A DNA stretch of 41,019 nt from Pseudomonas sp. LS-2 (GTDB taxonomy: Bacteria > Pseudomonadota > Gammaproteobacteria > Pseudomonadales > Pseudomonadaceae): assembly GCF_003605735.1 (NCBI RefSeq), contig NZ_QXTJ01000015.1, positions 304,058 to 345,076 of the forward strand. The letters run 5' to 3'. This document shows, piece after piece, positions 33,552 to 41,019 of this stretch (position 1 is its first letter; each line of letters starts with the position of its first letter). The position numbers and the translations under genes were made by a program. Under the pieces are notes generated by a model, which was not told the DNA's origin, did not search any database, and saw only the letters and a list, made by a program, of their open reading frames with translations.

Positions 33552-35941
33552 CCTTGCGCATCTCCTATCAACTCAACGACCGCGTCGAGCAACGCATCGT
33601 CATGGAAACTGGCCTTGGCCAGATAATAGTCGGCGCCCGCATCCAGCCCCCGGCGACGGTCTTCTTCGCGATCCTTGTACGACACCACCATCACCGGCAG
33701 AGACTGCAGACGACTGTCGCGACGCAACAGAGTCACCAGTTCGATACCGTCCATGCGCGGCATGTCGATGTCGGTGATCAGCAAATCGAAGTCCTCGGCA
33801 CGCAGCGCGTTCCAGCCGTCCATGCCGTCCACCGCCACCGCCACTTCGTAGCCACGGGAGAGCAGCAACTTGCGTTCCAGTTCGCGTACGGTCAATGAGT
33901 CGTCGACCACCAGAACCCGTTTGCGGGCCTGGCTGTCCATCTGACGATTGCGCCGATCGATACGTTCCAGACGCCCCGTATTGAGCAGCTTCTCCACCGA
34001 TCGCAGCATGTCTTCGACATCGATGATCAACACCGCCGAGCCGTCGTCGAGCAGCGCACCGGCGGAGATATCCTGAACCTTGCCCAGACGCGGGTCCAGC
34101 GGCAGCACCACCAGCGTCCGCTCGCCGATGAAACGCTCCACCGCGACGCCGTAAACAGCGTCTTTCTCGCGAATGACCACGACCTTGAGCACATCCTCGC
34201 CGCTCTGGCTGGCCGGACGATTGAGCAACTGACTGGCCGCTACCAACCCGACGTGCCGCTCTTCATGCCAGAAGTGCTGACGCCCTTCCAGTTGCACGAT
34301 CTCGTCGGCCTGCACGTCGCGCATCCGTTCGATGTGCGCCAGCGGGAAGGCATAGGCCTCGCCGCCCACTTCCACCACCAGGCTGCGCACCACCGACAGG
34401 GTCAGCGGCACCTCGATGTGGAAACGACTGCCAAGACCTGCTTGCTGCATAAGCTCGACGCCGCCGCGCAGTTGTCGAACCATATGCTGCACCGCATCCA
34501 GCCCCACGCCTCGACCGGACACTTCGGTGACTGTGTCGCGCATGCTGAAGCCGGGCAGGAACAAGAAGCTCAACAGCTCTTCCTCGCTCAACTGCGCCGC
34601 TGTTTCTTCCGGGGACAATTTGCGCGCGATGATGCTGCGACGCAGACGCTCGAGATCGACACCGGCGCCGTCGTCGACCAGCCCCACCACCAGCAAACCT
34701 GCCTGGTGTGTCGCTTTGAGCTGAATCATGCCTTCTGCCGGCTTGCCCGCAGCGATTCGCTGCTCGGGGGATTCAATGCCGTGATCGACGGCGTTGCGCA
34801 GCAAATGCGTGAGCGGTGCTTCGAGTTTTTCCAGAACGTCGCGATCGACCTGGGTCTTCTCGCCTTCGATTTCGAGCCGCACTTGCTTGCCCAGCGAACG
34901 CCCGAGATCGCGCACCATGCGCGCCTGCCCTGACAGCACATCGGCGAACGGGCGCATGCGACAGGCCAGGGCCGTGTCATACAGCAACTGCGCCCGCTGG
35001 CTGGCCTGCCAACCGAACTCGTCCAGATCCGAGGTCTGCTGAATCACCAGCTGCTGAGCCTCGCTCAACAGGCGGCGGGCTTCCTCTAGAGCTTTTTGCG
35101 CATCAGGATCGACGTTGCTGTCGAGCAACGCTTCAAGATTGTCCAGCGCCCGGCTGGCGCCGCTCTGGGAACGCTTGACCCGCTGCATGGCGGTCAGATA
35201 AGGCTTCAGGCGCTGGGTCTCGACCAGCGATTTACTCGACAGGTCCAACAGGTTGTTCAGACGCTCGGCGGTGACCCGCAACACCCGTTCACCGCCTTCG
35301 GCCACACGACGTTCCTGTCGGGGCTCGGGCTTGGGCGCTGGCGCATCTTCATTTTCGGCGGACGCTGGCGGCGTTGTCGGTGGCACGGGCAATAACAGGT
35401 CAGCCGGAAATGGCTGTTCGGCCAGGGATGTGCTGCCCGCTGCGGGGCCGAGCGCGGACTGCACCGACTCCACCAATGACTGCGCGTTGGCCAGCAACAG
35501 GTCATCCATGGACGGTGCCAGATTCGGCGCCGCTGCGGCAGGTCGGGCGCCGGGCTTGATCAGGTCATTCATCAACGCGACGTAGCCGTCGACATCCCCC
35601 TGCCCCACGCTGCTCGCGCCCGGCGTGGCAATGCGCATGAGCATGTCGGTGCCCATCAGCAGCGCGTCGATGTGCTCGGGTTTGAGGTGCAGACGGCCCT
35701 CTTGGGCCTCGACCAGACAGTCTTCCATGACATGGGACACGCTGACGCCCGCGTCGACTCCGACGATGCGCGCTGCGCCCTTGAGCGAATGGGCGGCGCG
35801 CATGCAGGCTTCCAGTTGGTCGGCTTGCGTCGGATTGCGTTCGAGCGCCAATAAACCCGCGCTCAGCACTTGGGTCTGCGCTTCGGCCTCCAGCGTGAAG
35901 AGTTCGAACAACGAGGCGTCGCGCATCTGATCGGGCGTCAT
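33548..35941 (-). CDS. wspE: Hybrid CheA-type histidine kinase WspE
   Basis: 797 residues. Central kinase of the Wsp complex; it phosphorylates WspR and WspF. The HPt domain near the N-terminus has the phospho-His51 in AAHSLKGAARIVG. A long Pro/Ala-rich linker follows (about 130-230), then the dimerisation and HATPase domains (LRNAVDHGIESPEQR N-box, DDGAGVD G1 box, GRGVGLDAV G2 box), a CheW-like domain, and a C-terminal receiver with the acceptor Asp in LLITDIDMPRMDG. All catalytic boxes are intact. ATGA overlaps join it to wspD upstream and wspF downstream. Confidence 0.97.
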   Translation of the reverse strand: MTPDQMRDASLFELFTLEAEAQTQVLSAGLLALERNPTQADQLEACMRAAHSLKGAARIVGVDAGVSVSHVMEDCLVEAQEGRLHLKPEHIDALLMGTDMLMRIATPGASSVGQGDVDGYVALMNDLIKPGARPAAAAPNLAPSMDDLLLANAQSLVESVQSALGPAAGSTSLAEQPFPADLLLPVPPTTPPASAENEDAPAPKPEPRQERRVAEGGERVLRVTAERLNNLLDLSSKSLVETQRLKPYLTAMQRVKRSQSGASRALDNLEALLDSNVDPDAQKALEEARRLLSEAQQLVIQQTSDLDEFGWQASQRAQLLYDTALACRMRPFADVLSGQARMVRDLGRSLGKQVRLEIEGEKTQVDRDVLEKLEAPLTHLLRNAVDHGIESPEQRIAAGKPAEGMIQLKATHQAGLLVVGLVDDGAGVDLERLRRSIIARKLSPEETAAQLSEEELLSFLFLPGFSMRDTVTEVSGRGVGLDAVQHMVRQLRGGVELMQQAGLGSRFHIEVPLTLSVVRSLVVEVGGEAYAFPLAHIERMRDVQADEIVQLEGRQHFWHEERHVGLVAASQLLNRPASQSGEDVLKVVVIREKDAVYGVAVERFIGERTLVVLPLDPRLGKVQDISAGALLDDGSAVLIIDVEDMLRSVEKLLNTGRLERIDRRNRQMDSQARKRVLVVDDSLTVRELERKLLLSRGYEVAVAVDGMDGWNALRAEDFDLLITDIDMPRMDGIELVTLLRRDSRLQSLPVMVVSYKDREEDRRRGLDAGADYYLAKASFHDDALLDAVVELIGDAQG

Positions 35942-36621
35942 GTCAGGCTCCGGTTGACCGCGGACAACAGTTGTTCTTCATCGAGCAAACGCAGGCTGCG
36001 ATTTTTCCATTGCACCACGCCTCGAGTGAACCGGGCGTTGGTGTTCTGCGCGGGTATGGACGCTGCGTCCAGCAAGCGCGCTTCGATGGCATGGATGCCG
36101 TCCACTTCATCCACCGGCACTACCACCGGCCCACCTTCGGCGGAGACAATCAACATGCGCGCGATGACGCGCGCGGCGCTGGCCGGCGCAACACTGGCGT
36201 CCAGCCCCAGCAGTTCGACGAACGACAGGCAAGCCACCAGCGCACCACGCACGTTGGCCACCCCGAGCAGCGCACGGGATCGCTGATGAGGCAGGGAGTG
36301 AATGGCTTGAAGCGGCGACACCTCGACCAGACAACGGGTGGGCAAGCCAAGCCACTCCTCGCCGAGCCGGAACACCACGATCGAGCGGGTCTTGACGTCG
36401 TTTGCCAGCTCCTCACTCTGCACCGAGACTCGCTGCTCCTGAGCCAGTGCGTAGCGGTCCAGCAAGCGCGTGGCCGCGGCCGAGTAAACCGAGCAGTTGC
36501 GACAGTGGATGTGCTCGACCAGCAACGGGCACGACCGGTCGCCATGGATGCCGATGCGGTTCCAGCAATCGTCGATGGCTTGGGCATCGCTGCTCACCCA
36601 ATCACTGTGTACGCCGGTCAT
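35938..36621 (-). CDS. wspD: CheW-type coupling protein WspD
   Basis: 227 residues. Scaffold linking the receptor WspA to the kinase WspE. About 60 N-terminal residues precede the CheW domain and contain a Cys/His cluster (CPLLVEHIHCRNC) that could bind a metal; this is a feature of WspD-type CheW proteins. The CheW domain covers about 75-225 (VVFRLGEEWLGLPTRCLVEVSPLQAIHSLPH, GVANVRGALVACLSFVELLG). 4-bp overlaps with wspC and wspE. Confidence 0.93.
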   Translation of the reverse strand: MTGVHSDWVSSDAQAIDDCWNRIGIHGDRSCPLLVEHIHCRNCSVYSAAATRLLDRYALAQEQRVSVQSEELANDVKTRSIVVFRLGEEWLGLPTRCLVEVSPLQAIHSLPHQRSRALLGVANVRGALVACLSFVELLGLDASVAPASAARVIARMLIVSAEGGPVVVPVDEVDGIHAIEARLLDAASIPAQNTNARFTRGVVQWKNRSLRLLDEEQLLSAVNRSLT

Positions 36622-37919
36622 CGATTACGTCCTTCTTTGTTCACCCGAGCAGGGCGTTCCTGCAAACGGCGGGCACCGGCGCTGTCACCTTGAGCCGCCA
36701 GCAAAGCGGCCAGTTGCGCCAGCGCTTCGGGATGTTGCGGCTGCAGGTACAACGCCTTGCGGTAGAAACCTTGGGCCGCCGCGACATCGCCCCCGACCTC
36801 GGCCAGCAAACCTTGCCAGTAGAACACTGAGGCCACCGGCTCATGGTGCTTGAGGTATTTCTCACACGCAGCTTTCGCCTCGACGCTGTTGCCCTCGTTG
36901 GCCAGGCGCTTGATGCTTTCCAGCAGTGTCGCGGCTTCTCCCGCCGCAGGCGACGGCGGTAGCGCAGCGCGGGTTGCCGGCGGCAACGGGGCGAACGGGC
37001 GAACGCTGCTTCTGGGGCGAAGACCGGGTGAAGGCATCGGCCGGGCGCCCGGCAGCGGCTCGGCGGGTAATGGTCTGGGTGTCGGCGCTGTCATCACGAC
37101 AGACAGAGGCTCGAGCGGCTGTTCGGCGCGGTGCCTGAAGGCGAATGACTGAGCGATCCCGATGGAGGCCATGCCCATGCGCCCCAGCAGGCTGCCTTCA
37201 GCGGGCCCGATAAACAGCACGCCGTCATCGCGGGTCATGCGCTTGAGTGCTTCGAAACCGCGTTTCTGGGTCTCGACATCGAAGTAAATCAGTAGATTGC
37301 GACAGAACACGAAATCGTAAGCGGACTGGGCCACGGGCAAGGTCGGATCGAGCAGGTTGCCGGCCTGGAAACCGACCCGTTCGCGCACCCGGTCCTCGAC
37401 GCGATAGCCCTCGGTGACCTGGCTGAAGTGCCGCTCGCGAAACCCGAGATCGGCCCCGCGAAACGAGTTCTTGCCATATACACCGTTGCGCGCACGCTGG
37501 AGCGACAGCGGACTGATGTCTACGGCTTCGACCTTGAACTGCTGCGGCTGCAAGCCCGCGTCGAACAAGGCCATGGCGATCGAATAGGGCTCTTCGCCGG
37601 TGGAGCACGGGAGGCTGAGAATGCGCAGCGGGCGTACGCCATTGAGCTGCGCCAGACGCGCCGTTGCCAGTTTGCCAAGGGTGACGAAGGACTCCGGGTA
37701 GCGGAAGAACCAGGTCTCGGGCACGATCACGGCCTCGATCAGCGCTTGCTGCTCGTCAGGCGATCCCAGCAGCAATTGCCAATAGGCATCGTGATCGGCG
37801 GACTTGGACAGGGTGCAGCGCTGACGGACAGCACGCTCGATGATGGCCGCGCCCACCGACGCCACATCAAGACCGATGCGGTTTTTCAGGAATGCAAAAA
37901 AACGCGCGTCGTCGCTCAT
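36618..37919 (-). CDS. wspC: CheR-type methyltransferase with TPR tail, WspC
   Basis: 433 residues. It methylates glutamates of the receptor WspA with S-adenosylmethionine, opposing WspF. The CheR domain occupies about residues 1-265, with the substrate-binding PETWFFRYPESF, the SAM motif LSLPCSTGEEPYSIAMALFD and FVFCRNLLIYFD. A Pro-rich linker (about 270-335) leads to tetratricopeptide repeats near the C-terminus (about 340-420, VFYWQGLLAEVGGDVAAAQGFYRKALYLQPQHPEALAQLAALLA). This domain order is the WspC type. ATGA overlap with wspB. Confidence 0.96.
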   Translation of the reverse strand: MSDDARFFAFLKNRIGLDVASVGAAIIERAVRQRCTLSKSADHDAYWQLLLGSPDEQQALIEAVIVPETWFFRYPESFVTLGKLATARLAQLNGVRPLRILSLPCSTGEEPYSIAMALFDAGLQPQQFKVEAVDISPLSLQRARNGVYGKNSFRGADLGFRERHFSQVTEGYRVEDRVRERVGFQAGNLLDPTLPVAQSAYDFVFCRNLLIYFDVETQKRGFEALKRMTRDDGVLFIGPAEGSLLGRMGMASIGIAQSFAFRHRAEQPLEPLSVVMTAPTPRPLPAEPLPGARPMPSPGLRPRSSVRPFAPLPPATRAALPPSPAAGEAATLLESIKRLANEGNSVEAKAACEKYLKHHEPVASVFYWQGLLAEVGGDVAAAQGFYRKALYLQPQHPEALAQLAALLAAQGDSAGARRLQERPARVNKEGRNR

Positions 37920-38452
37920 GACGTCGCCTCAAATGTCTCGAGGCTCAATGGCTTTTCCGGGAACAGCAGTTCGCGCACCGAATCGTTGAGCAGGTCCTGG
38001 ACCCGGATCCACTGCAGCAGGCCCAGTTCGTCTTCGCGCACCGGCCCCAGGTACGGCGCGGCGCGGTTATTGAGTCCGTATTCCTTGAACTCGCTCGGTG
38101 CGCAACGCAGGGTGTCGGTGGCCTGTTCGAGAATCAGCCCGAGCCATTGCGGCGCTCGGGCGGCACTGGCTCTGTAATGCACCAGCACCAGTCGCGTGCT
38201 GGTGCGGGCCTGGGCAACCTGGCCGAAGGTCAAGGCGCTGAGGTCGATGACCGGCACGACAACCCCGCGATGGGCGAAAACGCCCGCCACCCAATGCGGT
38301 GCATGGGCGATAGGTTTGAGCAGCAACCGGGGCAGCACTTCAGCGACTTCCGTTGCCTCCAGCGCATAGCGCTCCGTTCCAATCCGGAACAGCAAAAACA
38401 GTTTGTTCTTCGGCACCAACGTGGCGCTGCGTTTGGCTGAATGCTCGATCAT
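37916..38452 (-). CDS. wspB: CheW-type coupling protein WspB
   Basis: 178 residues, essentially one CheW domain (FLLFRIGTERYALEATEVAEVLP, VAGVFAHRGVVVPVIDLSALTFG). Second scaffold protein of the Wsp array; in P. aeruginosa WspB and WspD both contribute to WspA cluster localisation. It starts 9 bp after the wspA stop and overlaps wspC by 4 bp. Confidence 0.93.
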   Translation of the reverse strand: MIEHSAKRSATLVPKNKLFLLFRIGTERYALEATEVAEVLPRLLLKPIAHAPHWVAGVFAHRGVVVPVIDLSALTFGQVAQARTSTRLVLVHYRASAARAPQWLGLILEQATDTLRCAPSEFKEYGLNNRAAPYLGPVREDELGLLQWIRVQDLLNDSVRELLFPEKPLSLETFEATS

Positions 38453-38461
38453 GGCCCTGAC

Positions 38462-40084
38462 TCAGACCTTGAAGCGCGAAACGCCACCGCGCAGTCCCAC
38501 TGCCACCTGACTCAGCTCATCGATGGCGAAACTGGCCTGACGCAGGGATTCCACGGTCTGACTGCTGGCGTCGCCCAGTTGCACCAGCGCCTGGTTGATC
38601 TGCTCGGCACCGGTAGCCTGGGCCTGCATGCCTTCGTTGACCATCAGCACCCGTGGCGCCAGCGCCTGAACCTGATGAATGATCTGCGAAAGCTGCTCGC
38701 CCACCTGGGTCACCTCGAACATGCCGCGACGCACTTCTTCGGAGAACTTGTCCATGCCCATCACACCCGCCGACACCGCCGACTGGATCTCGCGAACCAT
38801 CTGCTCGATGTCGTAGGTGGCGACGGCGGTCTGATCGGCCAGGCGCCGCACTTCGGTGGCAACCACGGCAAAACCACGGCCGTATTCACCGGCTTTTTCT
38901 GCCTCGATGGCAGCGTTCAGGGACAGCAGATTGGTCTGGTCGGCGACCTTGACGATGGTCACCACCACCTGATTGATGTTACCGGCCTTCTCGTTGAGGA
39001 TCGCCAGCTTGGAGTTGACCAGATCGGCAGCACCCATCACCGAATGCATGGTGTCTTCCATGCGCGCCAACCCCTGCTGGCCGGAACCGGCAAGCACCGA
39101 CGCCTGATCGGCGGCAGAGGTGACTTCGCTCATGGTGCGCACCAGGTCGCGTGAGGTCGCGGCGATTTCCCGCGAGGTGGCACCGATTTCCGTGGTGGTC
39201 GCGGCGGTTTCGGTGGCTGTGGCCTGTTGCTGTTTGGACGTCGCGGCGATCTCGGTCACCGAAGTCGTGACTTGAACCGAGGATCGCTGAGCCTGAGACA
39301 CCAGCGCGGCAAGCTCGGTGACCATGTCGTTGAAGCCGGTCTGCACCGTGCCGAATTCGTCATTGCGATCCAGCGTCAGGCGGCTGCTCAAGTCACCGGT
39401 ACGCATGGTTTCAAGGATTCTCACGATACGGTTCATCGGCGCCAGGATCGTGCGCATCAACAGCAGGCCGCAGGCAGCGGCGGCAAGAATGGCGACAATC
39501 AGCGAGATGCCAAGGGTGATCTTGGCGCTGGAGACGGCCGTATGAATGGCGTCGGAGGCGCGGTCGGCGATGACTTTGTTCTTGGTGCTCAAGGCGTTGA
39601 GGGTTTTACGGCCCTCGAACCACACCGGCGTGACCTGCTCGGCGAAGATACGCTTGGCCAGCGGAAAATTGTCGCCTTGATAAGCCGCCAATACACCGTT
39701 GAGGACCAGTTGATAACGCTCGCGCAATTGCAGGAACTGAGTGAAATCCTGGCGATCGGACTCCTCGTAAATGCTTTTCTCGTAGCTGGCGATCTGCGCC
39801 TGGAGCCGGTCCTCGAACTCTTTGTACTGGTCTTCTTCGGCGTTGGTCAGGCTTCGCCCTTCACCTTCGGCGAGCAATTGCTGGGTCCGCAGGTAGGTTT
39901 CGACCCACGCAGCTCGCACGGTGCTGCTGTAGTACACGCCGGGTAGTGCATCGAGCCGTACTTCGTCACTGCTTTTCTCGATGACCAGCAACCGATTGAA
40001 AGCGACAACCACCATCAGCAGCATGATGGCGATGATTACAGCGAAGCTCGCCAAAATACGTTGACGCAATGTCCAGTTCTTCAC
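38462..40084 (-). CDS. wspA: Methyl-accepting receptor WspA
   Basis: 540 residues from a GTG at 40084, with GAGGG 8 bp upstream. Membrane receptor that responds to surface contact or envelope stress and activates WspE. TM1 is at about 10-30 and TM2 at about 190-210; between them lies a helical periplasmic sensor of about 160 residues of the four-helix-bundle type. HAMP follows at about 212-265, then the cytoplasmic coiled coil with the conserved hairpin tip DQTNLLSLNAAIEAEKAGEYGRGFAVVA. Methylation-type Glu/Gln pairs are present in the flanking helices (KQQQATATETAATTTEIG). First gene of wspABCDEFR; the upstream region holds a nested palindrome. Confidence 0.97.
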   Translation of the reverse strand: MKNWTLRQRILASFAVIIAIMLLMVVVAFNRLLVIEKSSDEVRLDALPGVYYSSTVRAAWVETYLRTQQLLAEGEGRSLTNAEEDQYKEFEDRLQAQIASYEKSIYEESDRQDFTQFLQLRERYQLVLNGVLAAYQGDNFPLAKRIFAEQVTPVWFEGRKTLNALSTKNKVIADRASDAIHTAVSSAKITLGISLIVAILAAAACGLLLMRTILAPMNRIVRILETMRTGDLSSRLTLDRNDEFGTVQTGFNDMVTELAALVSQAQRSSVQVTTSVTEIAATSKQQQATATETAATTTEIGATSREIAATSRDLVRTMSEVTSAADQASVLAGSGQQGLARMEDTMHSVMGAADLVNSKLAILNEKAGNINQVVVTIVKVADQTNLLSLNAAIEAEKAGEYGRGFAVVATEVRRLADQTAVATYDIEQMVREIQSAVSAGVMGMDKFSEEVRRGMFEVTQVGEQLSQIIHQVQALAPRVLMVNEGMQAQATGAEQINQALVQLGDASSQTVESLRQASFAIDELSQVAVGLRGGVSRFKV

Positions 40085-40212
40085 AGTCAGCCCTCAAGAG
40101 TTCAACACCGGCAATACCGGGTTCAAGAAGCGGACCGACAGACGGCCCGAAGCGAGCGGAGTATAGCCTAGTGCCTTACCAATTAATCTGGCTGTTTCCG
40201 ACATAGATAACG

Positions 40213-40254
40213 CGATAACGCGCAGATATATCAGAAATATCTGACACGTTATCG
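40213..40254. promoter_or_regulatory. Nested palindrome upstream of wspA
   Basis: CGATAACG (40213-40220) pairs with CGTTATCG (40247-40254), and inside it CAGATAT (40223-40229) pairs with ATATCTG (40237-40243). The dyad centres agree within half a base. A direct repeat GATAACGC-GATAACGC (40206-40221) overlaps the left edge. It lies about 130-170 bp before the wspA start in AT-rich DNA. It may be an operator for the wsp operon or a hairpin ending a transcript from the right; no T run favours the operator reading. Confidence 0.6.
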
Positions 40255-40274
40255 GCATCTGGGAAGATTGCTTG

Positions 40275-40382
40275 ATGGGCGAGGAATTCAAAGAATTCGA
40301 CTCGGTATGGGAAAAGCCTCACAGGCGAAAGCGGTGGGTGAGTCGTCATCGCGGTATCGGGTCCACCGCGTTCGCCAGCTAG
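40275..40382 (+). CDS. Possible 35-residue small protein
   Basis: ATG at 40275 with GGGAAG 8 bp upstream opens a 35-codon frame, MGEEFKEFDSVWEKPHRRKR then WVSRHRGIGSTAFAS, ending at TAG. The N-terminal third is acidic and the middle strongly basic, which does not look like random high-GC translation, but it is short and has no recognised relatives. It sits divergent from wspA, with the nested palindrome directly upstream. The rest of the 353-bp stretch between wspA and the DUF533 gene (40085-40437) holds only an 8-C run and no other signal I can support. Confidence 0.3.
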   Translation: MGEEFKEFDSVWEKPHRRKRWVSRHRGIGSTAFAS

Positions 40383-40437
40383 CCCCCCCCACCAGTACGA
40401 CCTATGGTCAGAAATTGCAGCATCTGACCCAGGCTGA

Positions 40438-41019
40438 TCACTGCACCTGCCGTACCTGATTCTCCAGCTCCTGCTTCAGGCCCGGTTCGATCTTCAGTTG
40501 TTTTGCCAGCTCATCCAGATAGGCGCGCTCCATGAAGTGCTCTTCGTCGACCATCATTACACTGGCCAGGTACATTTCGGCGGCAATTTCCGGGGTGCGT
40601 GCGGATCGAGCAACCTCGGCGGGGTCCAGCGGTTTGTTCAGCTCGATATGCAGCCATTGCTGCAAGTCCTGATCGCCTGTCAGACGGGTGAACTCGCCTT
40701 CTATCAGTTGGCGTTCGCTGACATCGACATGTCCGTCCGCTTTCGCTGCTGCCACCAAGGCTCGCAGAATCGCTTCGCTGTGCAGCTCGACCTGCGCCGG
40801 GGGAACGCGGTCGACGGTCTGCGGCTCAGTCTGTGGCGCCTCCCCCTTGTATGCCTGCCAGTTACCGTAGGCCTTGTACGCCAGCACGCCCAGTGCTGCC
40901 AGCCCGCCGTAAGTCAGCGCCTTGCCGCCAATCTTTCGCGCACTTTTATTGCCCAGCAGTAACCCCATGGCGCCCGCTGCCAGTGCGCCGCCGCCGGCCC
41001 CTGAAAGGAAACCACCGAG
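40438..41019 (-). CDS. DUF533/TerB-like membrane protein, 5' end outside window
   Basis: At least 193 residues; the frame runs off the right edge. The visible N-terminal part is Gly/Ala-rich (LGGFLSGAGGGALAAGAMGLLLGNK) and continues into a hydrophobic stretch (YGGLAALGVLAYKAYG), as in the YebE/DUF533 family. The C-terminal domain (ILRALVAAAKADGHVDVSERQLIEGEFTRL...AEMYLASVMMVDEEHFMERAYLDELAKQLKI) is the TerB-like helical fold with the conserved KADGHVD acidic segment. Family members are inner-membrane proteins, some envelope-stress induced, of unknown activity. The internal ATG at 40968 is not the true start. Confidence 0.87.
   Translation of the reverse strand, partial: LGGFLSGAGGGALAAGAMGLLLGNKSARKIGGKALTYGGLAALGVLAYKAYGNWQAYKGEAPQTEPQTVDRVPPAQVELHSEAILRALVAAAKADGHVDVSERQLIEGEFTRLTGDQDLQQWLHIELNKPLDPAEVARSARTPEIAAEMYLASVMMVDEEHFMERAYLDELAKQLKIEPGLKQELENQVRQVQ

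Noticed and set aside
33548..35941. Possible broken or rearranged Wsp operon (as in wrinkly mutants)
   Set aside because: All seven genes have intact frames and catalytic residues, including the WspF triad and WspR I-site; no truncation is seen.

Overview
This 41-kb window is chromosomal DNA from a Pseudomonas, most likely of the fluorescens/syringae side of the genus. The evidence is high GC, Pseudomonas-type REP palindromes (cores resembling TGTAGGAGYGAGCTTGCTCGCGA), a complete wspABCDEFR operon, and a gene order that from memory matches the P. aeruginosa PAO1 block running from plsB (PA3673) to wspA (PA3708). Identities come from reading motifs and family resemblance; no database search was run.

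Layout, left to right. 1-4.3 kb: end of an unknown gene, plsB (phospholipid synthesis), a YbaY-type lipoprotein and a DUF4197 exported protein. 4.4-5.8 kb: an inserted-looking Fic-domain gene (probable AMP transferase) with a striking duplicated operator in front of it. 5.8-10.8 kb: the MexJK efflux pump with its divergent TetR repressor MexL. 10.8-16 kb: rsmJ, a duplicated-domain protein of unknown function, an extensin-like protein, DUF72, tsaB (t6A tRNA modification) and adk. 16-21 kb: ppc, a small conserved protein, then a DUF4398 lipoprotein and the OmpA-like lipoprotein lptF, preceded by a good AlgU-type promoter. 21-22 kb: no real genes, but a long inverted repeat enclosing a REP palindrome and a hexanucleotide tandem repeat. 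22-26 kb: a leftward envelope/hydrolase cluster (small membrane protein, alpha/beta hydrolase lipoprotein, a DUF1704 HExxxH protein, a lipoprotein, a TetR regulator). 26.3-29.1 kb: lysS and prfB, the latter with the programmed +1 frameshift. 29.3-31.5 kb: an isolated accessory gene for a secreted protein with three Ig-like repeats and a C-terminal halovibrin-like (HvnA) domain. 31.5-40.1 kb: the Wsp surface-sensing operon, leftward and tightly overlapped, ending in the diguanylate cyclase WspR. 40.4-41 kb: start-truncated DUF533/TerB-like gene.

Most of the window is conserved core genome in pseudomonads. The parts that look accessory are the fic gene, the halovibrin-like gene and the long inverted repeat. 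The best candidates for something not well described are the Fic gene with its two identical-architecture operators (TGTCTCA-N14-TGAGACA, exactly 51 bp apart) and the Ig-repeat/halovibrin fusion protein. Several 4-bp ATGA/TTGA overlaps show translational coupling inside the operons.
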